Below, in pieces: positions 27,110-41,058 of a stretch of 64,000 bases of DNA. Under the pieces are notes generated by a model, which made no database searches, had not been told where the DNA came from, and saw only the letters and a list, made by a program, of their open reading frames with translations. A program made the translations under genes and the position numbers. Location: positions 1 to 64,000 of the forward strand of contig NZ_SMMH01000004.1 in NCBI RefSeq assembly GCF_004634215.1. Direction: 5' to 3'. The DNA comes from Deinococcus fonticola (GTDB lineage Bacteria; Deinococcota; Deinococci; Deinococcales; Deinococcaceae). Numbering within the stretch: position 1 is the stretch's first letter; every line of letters starts with the position of its first letter.

Positions 27110-29029
27110 TTACCACTTCAGTTCATATTCGGCGAAGCCGTCGTCACGGGTTTTCATGAAGGTGACGCCGGTAGGCAGGTATTTCTGGGCGTTGGGGCTG
27201 CTGACCACCAGCAGGGTCGCGCCGGGAATGGGCGTGAGCTTCCAGTTGTTGTCGGCGCTGGGGTTGACGGTTTTCTGTTCCTGAAAGTAGCTGATGAGGG
27301 CCTGGCGGGTCTCGTCGGGGGCCTGAAGGATGATGTTCTGACCGGTCAGGCCGGGGAAGCTGCCGCCACCGCTGGCGCGGTAGTTGTTGGTGGCGACCAC
27401 GAATTCCTGGTTAGGATCGATGGGTGTGCCCTGGTACATCAGGTTCTTGATGCGGCTGGCGCCCGCATTGGCCACCTGGCCTTTGCTGTCGTACTTGCTG
27501 GGCTGGGTCACGTCAATTTCGTAGGTGACGCCGTCAATCACGTCGAAGTTGTAGGTGGGGAAACTGTCGTCGACGAGCGCCTGAGGAGTTTTGCTGCTGG
27601 GATCGATCTGTTTGAACTGGCCGGCCGAGCGCTCCAGCCACTCCTTGATGTCGCTGCCCTTGACCAGCACGGCCTGAACGGTGTTGGGGTACACGTACAG
27701 GTCAGCCACGTTCTTGATGGCGAGCGTTCCGGCGGGAATGTCGGTGTAATAGCTGGCCCCGCTGCGCCCACCGGCTTTGAAGGGCGCGGCGGCGCTCAGC
27801 ACGGGCAGGTCTTTGTATTTGGTGTCGGCTAGCGCTTTTTTCACGTAAGCCGTCTGGGCCGCGCTGACCAGTTGCACACTGGGGTCGTCCTGCACCAGCG
27901 CCCAGTAGCTGTTGATGGGGGTCGAGAGGTCGGCGACTTTGGCGCGGACGTAAGCCAGCGTGCCTTCGTGCGCGGCTTTCACGGCCTCGGCGATGCGCGG
28001 GTCCGGGCTGACCAGACTCTTCTTGTTGGTCTTGTCCCAGATGGGGCGCAGGGTGCTCTGGGCGTCGGTGATCGTCCAGCGCTGAGCCTGGCGGTTGAAG
28101 CTGAGTTTCAGGTCGGTGACGCCGAGGTTGTTGCCCCAGAATCCGGCCATCATGACCGGTTTGCCGTTGATGGTGCCTTTCTCCAGGTTTGCGCCGGGGA
28201 TGCTCTTGTAGGTGCTGCCGGGGAATTCCAGGTGGCTGTGTCCGCTGAGGATCACGTCGATGCCGGGCACGGTGGTGAGGGCCGCGGCGAAGTTCTCCAT
28301 GCCGGGCGTGTACTCGGCGTTGATGCCACCGTGCGCGAGAGCCACGATAATGTCCGCGCCTTTGGCTTTCATTTCGGGCACGAACTTCTGGGCGGCCTGC
28401 ACGGCGTCCCCGGTCACGATCTTGCCCTGCAACCAGGCTTTGTCCCAATTGACGATCTGCGGGGGCGTGAAGCCGATCACGCCGACGTTGATGATGGCGG
28501 GGCGACCGCTGGTGTCGTAAATGGTGTGGCGCTGGATGGTGTAGGGCGTGTAGGCGTTCTCACCGGGTTCGCCCTTGCCGTTGTCGCGGTACACGTTGGC
28601 GGTCACGACGGGCATGGGGGCCTGCTTCAGCACCTGATCCAGGTACGGCAGACCGTAGTTGAACTCGTGGTTGCCGAGGGTGGCGGCGTTGTACCCGAGT
28701 ACCTTCATGGCGGCGTGCATGGGGTGCTGCTGCCCGGCCTTCAGGGGGTTGACGCGGGCCACGTAATCACCGAGCGGGTTGCCCTGGATCAGGTCGCCGT
28801 TGTCGAACAGCAGGGTGTTGCGTTTCTCGGCGCGGGCCTGGTTGATCAGGGTGGCGGTGTACTCCAGACCGAACTCCCCGGTGGGTTTGTCCTGGTAGTA
28901 GTCATAGCCCAGGGCGCTGGTGTGCAGGTCGGTGGTTTCCAGGATGCGCAGGTCGAAGGTCTGGGTGTCCTGCGCGGACGCGACAGTGAGCAGCAGGGCT
29001 CCGGTCAGGGCGATGAATTTCAGTTTCAT
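27110..29029 (-). CDS. cpdB: Exported 2',3'-cyclic-nucleotide phosphodiesterase/5'-nucleotidase
   Basis: A 639-residue exported enzyme that hydrolyses cyclic nucleotides and nucleotides to release phosphate and nucleosides. A signal peptide ends near VASAQD (about 19). The metallophosphatase domain shows all metal motifs: TTDLH, DNGDLIQG, GNHEFNYG, VALAHGG and SGHSH. The C-terminal 5'-nucleotidase domain carries NNYRASGGGSFPG for substrate stacking. The likely role is scavenging extracellular nucleotides, useful when damaged DNA fragments are exported. CAGGG lies before the ATG. Confidence 0.92.
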   Translation of the reverse strand: MKLKFIALTGALLLTVASAQDTQTFDLRILETTDLHTSALGYDYYQDKPTGEFGLEYTATLINQARAEKRNTLLFDNGDLIQGNPLGDYVARVNPLKAGQQHPMHAAMKVLGYNAATLGNHEFNYGLPYLDQVLKQAPMPVVTANVYRDNGKGEPGENAYTPYTIQRHTIYDTSGRPAIINVGVIGFTPPQIVNWDKAWLQGKIVTGDAVQAAQKFVPEMKAKGADIIVALAHGGINAEYTPGMENFAAALTTVPGIDVILSGHSHLEFPGSTYKSIPGANLEKGTINGKPVMMAGFWGNNLGVTDLKLSFNRQAQRWTITDAQSTLRPIWDKTNKKSLVSPDPRIAEAVKAAHEGTLAYVRAKVADLSTPINSYWALVQDDPSVQLVSAAQTAYVKKALADTKYKDLPVLSAAAPFKAGGRSGASYYTDIPAGTLAIKNVADLYVYPNTVQAVLVKGSDIKEWLERSAGQFKQIDPSSKTPQALVDDSFPTYNFDVIDGVTYEIDVTQPSKYDSKGQVANAGASRIKNLMYQGTPIDPNQEFVVATNNYRASGGGSFPGLTGQNIILQAPDETRQALISYFQEQKTVNPSADNNWKLTPIPGATLLVVSSPNAQKYLPTGVTFMKTRDDGFAEYELKW

Positions 29030-29285
29030 ACCCTGACAGCATAATAAGTTTTCTCAGGTCAAGATGGCATCCATTTCACACAGGTCAGGAGCGGGTCAGG
29101 CCGCCGGACGACGCTGGGGAATCATGCCTCTCACAGGAACTTCATTCGCGTGAGCGGGGCGTGAACGTATCATTTGCACGGTACTATTGTCGGACGCCAG
29201 ACGGTGTTCTCCCCTGCTTTTCCAAGGCGCTCTTTCTTCTTGCGTCCCCCACCTGCGGGTGCTGACGGGACACGGAGGTTCTCAA

Positions 29286-30461
29286 GTGAAATTCAACCGC
29301 TTTTCAACCCTGCCGCTGACGGTGCTCGCGGCGCTCGCCGTGGCCCAGGCGCAAACCAGTGCCCCCAGCACGCCCGCTGCTCCTGCCACCCCGGTGACCG
29401 CTCCCTCCACGCCAGCCCCCAAAATTCCGGTATCGAATTACCTGGTGTCGGGCAACATTTACTACGCGCAGGGAAAATTCGATCAGGCTTACGTGGCCTT
29501 CCGCGCCGCCGCAGAACTCGATCCGCGCAACGCGACGGCCCTGCTGGGCCTGGGCCGTTCTCAGATGAAGTTGCGGCTCTACAAGCCCGCCATCGAGACG
29601 CTGCGCAGCCTGATCAAGGCCGACCCAAGCGGCATCAGCGGCTTTCTGGCGCTGGCCCGCGCTTACGAGGAAGAGTTCATCACCAGTTCCGACCGGGCGG
29701 CCACCGCCAAAAACCTGGATACGGCGCTGGGGGTCATGCAGGACGCCGAAGCCGTGGCGAACGCCGGCGCGGCCAAGGACAAAAACGACAACCTGAGTAA
29801 AGTGGCCTTCGAGCGGGGCAACATCTACAAACTCAAGGGTGACGGAGCAAAAGCCATCCAGAACTACAAGCAGGCCAGCACCCTGGCCCCCGAGAACAGC
29901 CTGGTGCTGTACAGCCTGGGCGACATGTACGCCGCCACCGGTGACCTGCCGCAGGCCATCACGACCCTGCAGCAGGCCGTCATCATCGATCCCGGTGACG
30001 CCTACAACCGCGCCTACTACGCCAAACTGCTGGCCCTGAACGGCAACACCACCGCCGCGAAACCCGAGGCCGCGCAGGCCGCCCGCCTCGCCCCTGCCAA
30101 CGCCTACGCCGTCGGGCAGTACGGCGTGGTCAGTTACCTTGCCAAAGACAGCGCCACTGCCAGAACACAACTGACCCAGGCCGTGAGGCTCGAAGCCCTG
30201 CGTTACCCGGAGTTCTACTACTACCTGGGCCGCATTGCGCTGGACGAGAACAGCCTGCAGGCCGCCCGCGAGAACCTCACGAAAGCCGCCGCACTGGGCA
30301 GCAACACCCCCGAGTACGTGTACTACCTGGGGCTCAGCTTCGAGCGCGGCTCCGGCCTGATCGCCCCCGACAAGACCAAGGCGCGAGAGAATTACCAGAA
30401 GGCCCTGAACCTGAATCCCAACTACCAGCTGGCCAAAGACGCCCTCAAGCGCGTGCAGTAA
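29286..30461 (+). CDS. Exported TPR-repeat protein
   Basis: A 391-residue protein with a signal peptide ([15 protein letters not shown], cleavage near AQAQT) and a short Pro/Ala/Thr linker. About eight tetratricopeptide repeats follow, from [24 protein letters not shown] onwards (key positions Tyr, Ala and Gly spaced by 34). The architecture is like the TPR protein at 21608. The GTG at 29286 is chosen because GGAGG stands at 29274-29278 and the signal peptide begins there. It is followed by a strong terminator, so it is monocistronic. Confidence 0.88.
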   Translation: MKFNRFSTLPLTVLAALAVAQAQTSAPSTPAAPATPVTAPSTPAPKIPVSNYLVSGNIYYAQGKFDQAYVAFRAAAELDPRNATALLGLGRSQMKLRLYKPAIETLRSLIKADPSGISGFLALARAYEEEFITSSDRAATAKNLDTALGVMQDAEAVANAGAAKDKNDNLSKVAFERGNIYKLKGDGAKAIQNYKQASTLAPENSLVLYSLGDMYAATGDLPQAITTLQQAVIIDPGDAYNRAYYAKLLALNGNTTAAKPEAAQAARLAPANAYAVGQYGVVSYLAKDSATARTQLTQAVRLEALRYPEFYYYLGRIALDENSLQAARENLTKAAALGSNTPEYVYYLGLSFERGSGLIAPDKTKARENYQKALNLNPNYQLAKDALKRVQ

Positions 30462-30536
30462 AGCGGCTTGGGAATTAGGCAGAAGGACGCCGAACAATGC
30501 GCCGCCCGCCCCCCCTGCCGGCCCCATCCCTCTCTG

Positions 30537-30566
30537 ACCTCCCCACCACACCGGGGAGGTTTTTTA
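30537..30566 (+). terminator. Rho-independent terminator after the TPR gene
   Basis: An 8-bp perfect stem (30537-30544 with 30553-30560) with an 8-nt loop and a T run to 30566. Confidence 0.85.
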
Positions 30567-30672
30567 AGCCCAGGTAAAGGTGACGGCGAGAAGTCAGGCT
30601 CATGGGGCGCGGGTAAGATGAGGGTCAGGCAGCACGCAAGGCATTCAAGTGCTGAGAAAAGGAGAATTCAAC

Positions 30673-31302
<630 letters not shown>

Positions 31303-31327
31303 ACAAAACGGTTCAAGCATTGGAAAG

Positions 31328-31358
31328 ACCCCCAGTCGAATTTGACCGGGGGTTTTTT
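31328..31358 (+). terminator. Rho-independent terminator of sodA
   Basis: A 10-bp stem with one mismatch (31328-31337 with 31344-31353) followed by six T. Confidence 0.9.
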
Positions 31359-31394
31359 ATTGTTGGCTGACGCTGGGGTGTGCCGTAGTCATTA

Positions 31395-31652
31395 CGCCTC
31401 CCCTGGCTGATGCTGGGCATCAACTTTCTGGGTGACCCGGCCGTGTTGCTGCGTGGCCCGGAATTTGACTGGCGAAAAGTGTCTGTCCTCCTGACAAGTT
31501 TGAGAATGTTCCCTACCGCTGGCTTTACTGGCGGTGGCGAACATCGATCTGGGCATGTACGGGCTGTTCGGTGTGGTCTTCCCTCTTGGCATGGCTTATC
31601 TGCTGGGCGCGCTGCTGGGGAAAATCTGGAGTTTCAGCCAAACCAGAAAATA
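31395..31652 (+). pseudogene. Possible decayed small membrane-protein gene
   Basis: Between two terminators lies a stretch with protein-like character but no single frame. One frame from about 31395 reads LPWLMLGINFLGDPAVLLRG and runs to FDWRKVSVLLTSLRMFP. Another, from about 31515, reads LALLAVANIDLGMYGLFGVV and two further hydrophobic turns, ending SFSQTRK at the stop 31650-31652. Together they look like one short two-helix membrane protein disrupted by a frame change near 31513. Alternatively only the second part is a small GTG-started protein. No family recognised. Confidence 0.3.
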
Positions 31653-31690
31653 ACCCCCAGCCAGGTTGACTGGGGGGTTGCCTTTTGCCC
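31652..31690. terminator. Terminator between sodA region and tctA
   Basis: A 9-bp stem (31652-31660 with 31670-31679) followed by T-rich sequence; it sits between convergent units. Confidence 0.65.
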
Positions 31691-31710
31691 TTAGCTTTTT
31701 GCCGTCAGGG

Positions 31711-33243
<1,533 letters not shown>

Positions 33244-33388
33244 TAAAGTTCTCCACGCTGAGCGTCAGCGCAGCGGCGAGCAGACAGGCACTGCGGCGAA
33301 GCAGCGGGGGGAGGAGAAAAGACCTCAACCCGGAGGGCTGGAAGGCCACCATCAGCGCGTGGACTGAAAGACCGGAGGGTTAAGGTCA

Positions 33389-33910
33389 TCAGAGAATTCC
33401 CTTCAGGATGCCCGGCGGCAAGGTCAGGCCCAGGCCTCTGGTGAACAGCACGTAGGTGATGAGGGCCACGATCAGCGCCACGCCGACCATCAGGCCGTAG
33501 CGCCGCTCACTGAAGGCGTAAGCCACGCTGAAGTACATAACCGCCGTGCCGATCACGAAACCCAGCGACGGCAGTAGAAACGACCCGATCAGAAACCCCA
33601 CCATGATGACGGCCGGGTTCACGTGGTTGATGGGCGCGTCCGGATCCGTGTCTTCTTCCAGGCCCGGTTCGGCCCGGTCACCGCGCAGGGCATTCAGGGT
33701 CAGCAGGCCGCCCAGCGCCATGGTGCCGATGCTGACGATCAGCGGAAACACGCGCGGGCCAACCACCGCGTTGATCCCGAAGGGGATTTTTAACGTGCCG
33801 AGCAGCAGCAGCACGCCCACCAGGGTGATGCCTATGGCGACCGCCAGGTCAGCCGGGCTGATGCCGGGCCGCGCTGGCGTGACGGGTGGGGCGGACGGGG
33901 ATTGAGTCAT
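33389..33910 (-). CDS. tctB: Tripartite tricarboxylate transporter, small permease
   Basis: A 173-residue protein with four hydrophobic helices: one after residue 20 ([19 protein letters not shown]), a second before residue 75, and a pair at the C terminus, split by an acidic loop ([13 protein letters not shown]). This matches TctB, the small permease subunit. The ATG at 33910 is preceded by AGGAGGCCCG. It lies 91 nt after tctC and is part of the same operon. Confidence 0.9.
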   Translation of the reverse strand: MTQSPSAPPVTPARPGISPADLAVAIGITLVGVLLLLGTLKIPFGINAVVGPRVFPLIVSIGTMALGGLLTLNALRGDRAEPGLEEDTDPDAPINHVNPAVIMVGFLIGSFLLPSLGFVIGTAVMYFSVAYAFSERRYGLMVGVALIVALITYVLFTRGLGLTLPPGILKGIL

Positions 33911-34001
33911 CGGGCCTCCTGAAATCCTGAAAGCCAGGAATCTGAATGCAGGAAAGACAAAAAAGGCGGAGCAGCTTGCCTGCCGCTCCGCCCGCACTGG
34001 C

Positions 34002-34955
<954 letters not shown>

Positions 34956-35161
34956 GGGGACTCCTTGAGTGGTGCGGCCCGGATGGTTCCGGTTCGGCAC
35001 ACGACTGAATTGTGCTAACTGTCCCCCTACCGTAAGGGCGCCAGGCCAGAAAAGCAACGTGGAACACGCGTTTTTTAGTGTTCTTTATGCACGACCGTGA
35101 ACGCAATGAACTTAAGTCCCGCCGGGGCCGGCAGGCTGTGCCTACAATGCCCGCAAGTCTC
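34956..35161. promoter_or_regulatory. Divergent control region of tctCBA and the two-component genes
   Basis: About 200 bases between the two start codons; the natural target for the CitB-like regulator. A TACAAT box at about 35142-35147 faces the kinase gene. No obvious repeated operator is seen. Confidence 0.4.
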
Positions 35162-35298
35162 ATGCGTGTGTCCCTGACGCCTCCTCAACCCCGTTCCCGC
35201 CTGGGCCGCGTGCTGCTGGGCCGCCCGGGGCTGGGCCTTCAGGGCCGGCTGGTGCGGCTGCATGTGCTGGTGCTGTGCGCCATGACCGCCCTGCTGGT

Positions 35299-35324
35299 GC
35301 TGGTGCAGACCGCTGGTGCAGACC
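35299..35324 (+). repeat. 13-bp exact tandem duplication in the kinase gene
   Basis: GCTGGTGCAGACC occurs twice with no gap, at 35299-35311 and 35312-35324. The 13-bp gain shifts the reading frame. Confidence 0.95.
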
Positions 35325-35699
35325 TTTCAGTTTTACGGCGCGGCCCGCACACGCCTGGGCGAACGGGCGCTGACCACCAGCCGGATCGTGGCGCAACTGC
35401 CCATCGTGTTCCAGGGAGCGCAACAGGGGGGCCAGAACGCCGCCCTGAACGCGCAGGTGAACGACCTGCTGGACGAGAGCGAGGCGGATTTCATCGTGGT
35501 GGGGAACGCGCGGGGCATCCGGCTGGCCCACCCGGTGAAAGACCGCCTGGGCAAACCCATGGAAGGCGGCGACAACACTGAGCCGCTGGCGGGGCGCGAG
35601 GTGGTGAGCGTGGCCCGCGGCAGCCTGGGGCCCAGCGTGCGCGGGAAAGTGCCCATCTGGGCGGGCGGTGTGAAAGGTTCGCGGGTGGTGGGCGTGGTC

Positions 35700-35731
<32 letters not shown>

Positions 35732-36075
35732 CCTGGCCGCACAGAGCCTGCTGAGCCTGGCGCCGTGGTTCCTGCTGGCGCTGGCCCTGGGCATGGGGGG
35801 CGCCAGCTGGACGGCCCGGCGATTGCGGGCGGAAATTCTGAACCTGGAACCCGAGCAGATCACGGCGGTGGTGTCTCAGCAGCGGGCAGTGCTGGCCGCC
35901 CTGCGCGAAGGCGTGATCGCCGTGGACAGTAACGCGAACATCACGCTGATCAGCGAGCGGGCCAGCGAGGATTTGCAACGAAGTTCCACGCCCACGCCGC
36001 TGGAGCAGGGGTGGCCGGAACTGGCGGAACTGACGCGCGCGGGCACCCGCACCCGTGAGCAGAATCTGGAGTTGA

Positions 36076-36085
36076 CGCTGCGCGG
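36076..36085 (+). repeat. Left target-site duplication of the IS4-family element
   Basis: CGCTGCGCGG, identical to 37355-37364. Confidence 0.95.
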
Positions 36086-36101
36086 CTGACGGCCTGACAG
36101 A
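36086..36101 (+). repeat. Left terminal inverted repeat of the IS4-family element
   Basis: Sixteen bases, perfect complement of 37339-37354. Confidence 0.95.
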
Positions 36102-36103
36102 TT

Positions 36104-37303
36104 TTATGAGGGCGGAGCGGAAATCAGCACCCACACACAGTTAAAGCAGTCAAAAGGGTCAGGATTCTTTTGCTTCCGATGACCGAGCGGGGCGGGATCA
36201 GGCCCACCGATCAGTGCGACCTGCTTCAACACCTGTTCACCCCAAGACAGTGCCTGTTTGATGCGATTCATACCGATTTTGAGGAAACTGATACCGCGCT
36301 CCCAGTGCGGATCAACGAGTCTCCGGTGGCCTTGTGCGACACAGGCATCACCTTCAGATACGAGAAAGAGCGTTGCCAACGAAAGAATCAGACACAATCT
36401 CTCCAATTTTCCTTCATCGCGCAACATGGACTCTTCCAACTGGAAGAGTCCACTTTTATCGTCCAGGAAGCCTTCTTCGATACCAAAGCGTTCACCGTAG
36501 ACTTCCAAGGTTTCCAGACTGGTCGGCTCATTGCTCACGACTTGCCAGGTGTCCTGCCCATGAGCGGGACGAGCAAGCGCCAGATGTACTGGGCCATATT
36601 TTTGGCCTGTCAGTCGCATGTTATGGAAGCACTTCGCTTCGCCAACTTGAAGAGCGACCTCACCCACTTTACACAGCCTCTGCCCGTTTGCTGCACACAG
36701 CAGCAGGCTGGATTTGATGCGAATGATATAGTTCCATCCGCACTGAGACAGTAAATCCATCAACTCGACATCACAAAAGCCTCGATCAGCCAGGAACCTC
36801 ACGTTGTCGATGCCTGCCGCCGCAAGGATTCCCCTGGCCTGGGCAATGATCGGCGTCAATTGTTCGGTGCTGACCTGTGCGCTGGCATGCTTGATGACTC
36901 GGGTGACGAGCGGAACCGCTCGTCCACGGAACAAAATGGAGATGCGGATCATGCAGTACGTGTTGAACAGCATGCTGGTGTCCAAGGCCAATTTGAGGAC
37001 GTGTGGCCCCCAGTGGCGTAAAGCCTTCATGACGGCTGGGCCGTAGATGTCGGTCGCATTGATGTGTTTGTTATCGAGCCAGCGCACAATCTGCCGTTCT
37101 ATGCTCTGGGCATATCGCCCAGCAGGCAAATAAGGAAGCCACGCTGATGGCGTGGCTCGCCGAGAGAGAATGAGTGCGGCAACCATCCAGGCACACGTTT
37201 TAGCGTTCCGGATATCGTTCCAGAAGGCGTTTTTGACGTGATCGAAGACAGACTGGTAGAGTCGAGGAGCGTCCCCAAGGAGTGTTTCTGTTGTCACGAA
37301 CAA
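36104..37303 (-). CDS. IS4-family transposase
   Basis: A 399-residue DDE transposase. Asp108 (LALDTSM) and Asp173 (LADRGF) are the first two catalytic residues. The IS4 signature Y-(2)-R-(3)-E-(6)-K is exact, with Tyr269, Arg272, Glu276 and Lys283. The reading frame is uninterrupted and fills the space between the inverted repeats, so the enzyme looks functional. The start at 37303 lies about 50 nt inside the right end. Confidence 0.95.
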   Translation of the reverse strand: MFVTTETLLGDAPRLYQSVFDHVKNAFWNDIRNAKTCAWMVAALILSRRATPSAWLPYLPAGRYAQSIERQIVRWLDNKHINATDIYGPAVMKALRHWGPHVLKLALDTSMLFNTYCMIRISILFRGRAVPLVTRVIKHASAQVSTEQLTPIIAQARGILAAAGIDNVRFLADRGFCDVELMDLLSQCGWNYIIRIKSSLLLCAANGQRLCKVGEVALQVGEAKCFHNMRLTGQKYGPVHLALARPAHGQDTWQVVSNEPTSLETLEVYGERFGIEEGFLDDKSGLFQLEESMLRDEGKLERLCLILSLATLFLVSEGDACVAQGHRRLVDPHWERGISFLKIGMNRIKQALSWGEQVLKQVALIGGPDPAPLGHRKQKNPDPFDCFNCVWVLISAPPS

Positions 37304-37338
37304 AAAGCATCCCGCATCGGGGACGCTTTCTCATACTT

Positions 37339-37354
37339 TCTGTCAGGCCGTCAG
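37339..37354 (-). repeat. Right terminal inverted repeat of the IS4-family element
   Basis: Sixteen bases, perfect complement of 36086-36101. Confidence 0.95.
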
Positions 37355-37364
37355 CGCTGCGCGG
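37355..37364 (+). repeat. Right target-site duplication
   Basis: CGCTGCGCGG, the copy of 36076-36085 created on insertion. Confidence 0.95.
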
Positions 37365-38084
37365 TCAGCCTTTTCTGGTGAACATCGAACCGCTGGAGGG
37401 CGGCGGGTTCGTGGCGGGCTTCCGTGACCGGGCCGAGGCAGTGGCGCTGGCCGACGAATTGACGCACGCCCGGGGGTTCGTGGACGTGCTGCGGGCGCAG
37501 TCTCACGAGTACCAGAACCGCCTGCACGTCATCTCGGGACTGTTGCAACTGGGCCGCCACGAGGAGGCCCTGCGCGTCCTGAACGCCGAAATCCAGGCGG
37601 ACGCCGAGTTCCGGCAGTTGCTGCGGGACGTGCAGGTGCCGCGGCTGGTGGCCCTGCTGGCCGGCAAGCGCGAGCGGGCGCAGGAGTTGAACATCCACTT
37701 CGTGATCGCCGAGGGCAGCCACCTGTCGCCCCTGTGGGAACGCCACGCGGACACCCTGGTCAGCGCCGTGGGCAACCTGACGCAGAATGCGTTCGAGGCC
37801 CTCGGCGGTCAACCGGGCGAGGTGACGGTGCTGATCGGTGAAGACCCGGAAGGCATGCAGATCGAGGTCGAGGACAGCGGCCCCGGCGTCAGCCCGGACA
37901 TCACCGAACGGCTGTTCACGCAGGGGGCCACCACTAAAGGTGAAGGGCACGGCTACGGTCTGGCCGGGGTCGGCGCACGCATTCACGCGCTGGGCGGCAC
38001 CATTCGCCATACGCGCCGCGCCGGGCGCACCGTGTTCGAGGTGAGTCTGCCCGCGCCAGCCGCCGGCCCGCCAGGAGGTCAAGC

Positions 38085-38822
38085 ATGAACCCACAGAACC
38101 TTCAAAGTGTGCGTGTCCTGCTGGTCGAGGACGACCTGCGGGTGGCCCGCGTCAACCGCGACCTGCTGGAACGTGACCCGGATGTTCACGTGGTGGGCAG
38201 CGCCAGCACCTGCCAGCAGGGGGACGCGCTGGCGCTGGCGCTGAAGCCCGACCTGATCCTGCTGGACGTGCATCTGCCCGACGGTAGCGGCCTGGGACTG
38301 CTGCGGCACTGGCGCACCAACGGCATGACCAACGACGTGGCCCTGATCACTGCCGCCGACGATGAACCCAGCATTCGCCTGGCGCTGGCGCAGGGGGCTT
38401 TCGATTACCTGATTAAACCCTTTACCGCCGCGAGGCTCTCGGAGTTGCTGGCCCGGCACCGCGCCCGCCGCGCCGCCGCGAACACCCGCCAGAGCGAAGC
38501 CAGACTCGATCAGGCCAGCCTGGATCGCCTGCTGGGCGTGACGCCCGCGCCCACCGAACTCCTGCCACGCGGCATCGACCCGCACACGCTGGAACGGGTG
38601 GTCGCCGCCCTGACGGAAGCGGGCGCGGCCCTGAGCGCCGAGGAAGTGGGTGAACGTGTGGGTCTCTCGCGCGTGACCGCCTGGCGTTACCTGGAGCACC
38701 TCGTCCGCACCGGCCTGGCCGTGCTGGAGCACCAGTATGGTCAGGCCGGCAGACCCGCGAAACTGTACCGGGCAACCGGCGCAGAGGCCCAGCCGCCGCT
38801 GGCTGATGCCCCAGAGGTATGA
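38085..38822 (+). CDS. CitB/DctR-type response regulator
   Basis: A 245-residue regulator. The receiver domain has acidic residues at VEDDLRV (15-17), the phosphorylated Asp61 in [10 protein letters not shown], and Lys111 in DYLIKPF. The C-terminal helix-turn-helix ([18 protein letters not shown]) is of the CitB/DcuR kind. It overlaps its cognate kinase gene by 4 nt and is itself intact. With the kinase broken it is probably unphosphorylated by its own partner. The divergent tctCBA operon is its likely target. Confidence 0.92.
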   Translation: MNPQNLQSVRVLLVEDDLRVARVNRDLLERDPDVHVVGSASTCQQGDALALALKPDLILLDVHLPDGSGLGLLRHWRTNGMTNDVALITAADDEPSIRLALAQGAFDYLIKPFTAARLSELLARHRARRAAANTRQSEARLDQASLDRLLGVTPAPTELLPRGIDPHTLERVVAALTEAGAALSAEEVGERVGLSRVTAWRYLEHLVRTGLAVLEHQYGQAGRPAKLYRATGAEAQPPLADAPEV

Positions 38823-38957
38823 CCAGTTAAAAGTCGATAGAAAAAACACCCTCCCAGTCATGTCCTTGCAGGTCACCAGCAGCACGCCACAAGCCTCTTT
38901 GCTTCACAATCGACCACGCCTAGCCCACCCGCCTTCCTCGCCTGCCACACTGTCAGC

Positions 38958-39881
38958 ATGAACAATTCGACGCTGACGGCGGTGCCGGGTTTCCGGGTGG
39001 GTCACTGGACAGATCCGGTGGGGTTGACGGGCTGTACGGTGATCCTGTGCCCGCCGGAGGGTGCGGTGGCGTCCGGGTCGTTCCTGGGGCCGAGCCCGGG
39101 CACGCGTGAGGGCGTGCTGCTGTCCCCGGAGAAGAAGGTGGAGCGCGTTCACGCCCTGCTGCTGACGGGCGGCAGCGCCTTCGGGCTGGGCGCGGCGCAG
39201 GGGGTGGTGAAGGTGCTGGAAGAGCGCGGCATCGGTCACGAGACACCGTGGGCGCGGGTGCCCATCGTGCCGGCGGCGGTCATTTACGACCTGGGCGTGG
39301 GTGACGCGCGGGCCAGACCGGACGCGGCGGCGGGGGAACACGCGGCCCGCACGGCGTCGGACGACCCGGTGCGGCGTGGGCGAATCGGCGCGGGAACGGG
39401 CGCGACCGCCGGGAAGTACGCGGGGGGAGGCGTGCCCGGCGGCCTGGGCAGCGTTTTTCTGGAACGCCACGGCGTCAGTGTGGGCGCAGTTGCGGTGGTG
39501 AACGCTATTGGCGATGTGCTGGACGAGCGGGGCCGCGTGCTGGCCGGTTCCGGCACGGTTGCTCAGGTGGCTGGCCTCGGCACGCCGAATTTCACGCCCG
39601 GGGACGTGGAAAGCACCACCCTGGTGGCGGTCGTGACCGAGCATGCCCTCTCGAAAGCTGATTGCCGCCGCTTCGCAGACGCCGCGCAGTGCGCCCTGGC
39701 CCGCGTCATTCACCCCAGCCACACCTTCTGGGACGGGGACAGCGCCTTTATGCTCAGCAGCGCCGTGAAACCTGCCGCAGACCCCCTGCTGCTGGGCGCA
39801 TTGGTGCAGGAGGCGGTGTGCGCGGCGGTACGAGACGCGGTGAGGATGGCCGACCCTGGCCGCCAAGAGCATCCGCAGTGA
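38958..39881 (+). CDS. P1-family peptidase (DmpA/BapA-like, S58)
   Basis: A 307-residue N-terminal nucleophile hydrolase of the P1 group, which includes L-aminopeptidase/D-esterase and beta-peptidyl aminopeptidases. Family segments seen are the start VPGFRVGHWTDP, LTGGSAFGLGAAQGV, and the self-cleavage region GVPGGLGSVFLE, where autoproteolysis would expose a Ser after GLG. NAIGDVLDE follows. The physiological substrate, probably small or unusual peptides, is unknown. It is a single gene between the regulator and recF. The start codon follows CACACT by 6 nt, so it may be leaderless. Confidence 0.88.
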   Translation: MNNSTLTAVPGFRVGHWTDPVGLTGCTVILCPPEGAVASGSFLGPSPGTREGVLLSPEKKVERVHALLLTGGSAFGLGAAQGVVKVLEERGIGHETPWARVPIVPAAVIYDLGVGDARARPDAAAGEHAARTASDDPVRRGRIGAGTGATAGKYAGGGVPGGLGSVFLERHGVSVGAVAVVNAIGDVLDERGRVLAGSGTVAQVAGLGTPNFTPGDVESTTLVAVVTEHALSKADCRRFADAAQCALARVIHPSHTFWDGDSAFMLSSAVKPAADPLLLGALVQEAVCAAVRDAVRMADPGRQEHPQ

Positions 39882-39904
39882 CGGTCGCGCGCTCCCAAAC
39901 CCTC

Positions 39905-39910
39905 TAGAAT
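39905..39910 (+). promoter_or_regulatory. TAGAAT -10 box of recF
   Basis: Seven nt before the GTG at 39918. Confidence 0.5.
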
Positions 39911-39917
39911 CTCCCCT

Positions 39918-40976
<1,059 letters not shown>

Positions 40977-41058
40977 CCAGGCCAGGCAGAAGCAGTGCAG
41001 GCAGGATGCTGGCCCTCTCCCCTTGCCCCTCGGCCAGCCGCCGAACTGTAGGTTCGCG

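Larger units (their letters stand above)
36086..37354. mobile_element. Complete IS4-family insertion sequence, 1269 bp
   Basis: Bounded by 16-bp perfect inverted repeats (CTGACGGCCTGACAGA at 36086-36101 and its complement at 37339-37354), with similarity continuing through TATGAG. It is flanked by a 10-bp target duplication and contains one transposase gene on the minus strand. The ends, duplication and gene are all intact, so the insertion is probably recent and the element may be active. Confidence 0.95.

Noticed and set aside
35078..35581. A separate 167-codon gene overlapping the kinase
   Set aside because: Its first part is the kinase N terminus and its second part is the kinase read out of frame after the 13-bp duplication.
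36170..36754. Plus-strand open frame inside the IS4-family element
   Set aside because: Antisense to the intact transposase with no independent support.
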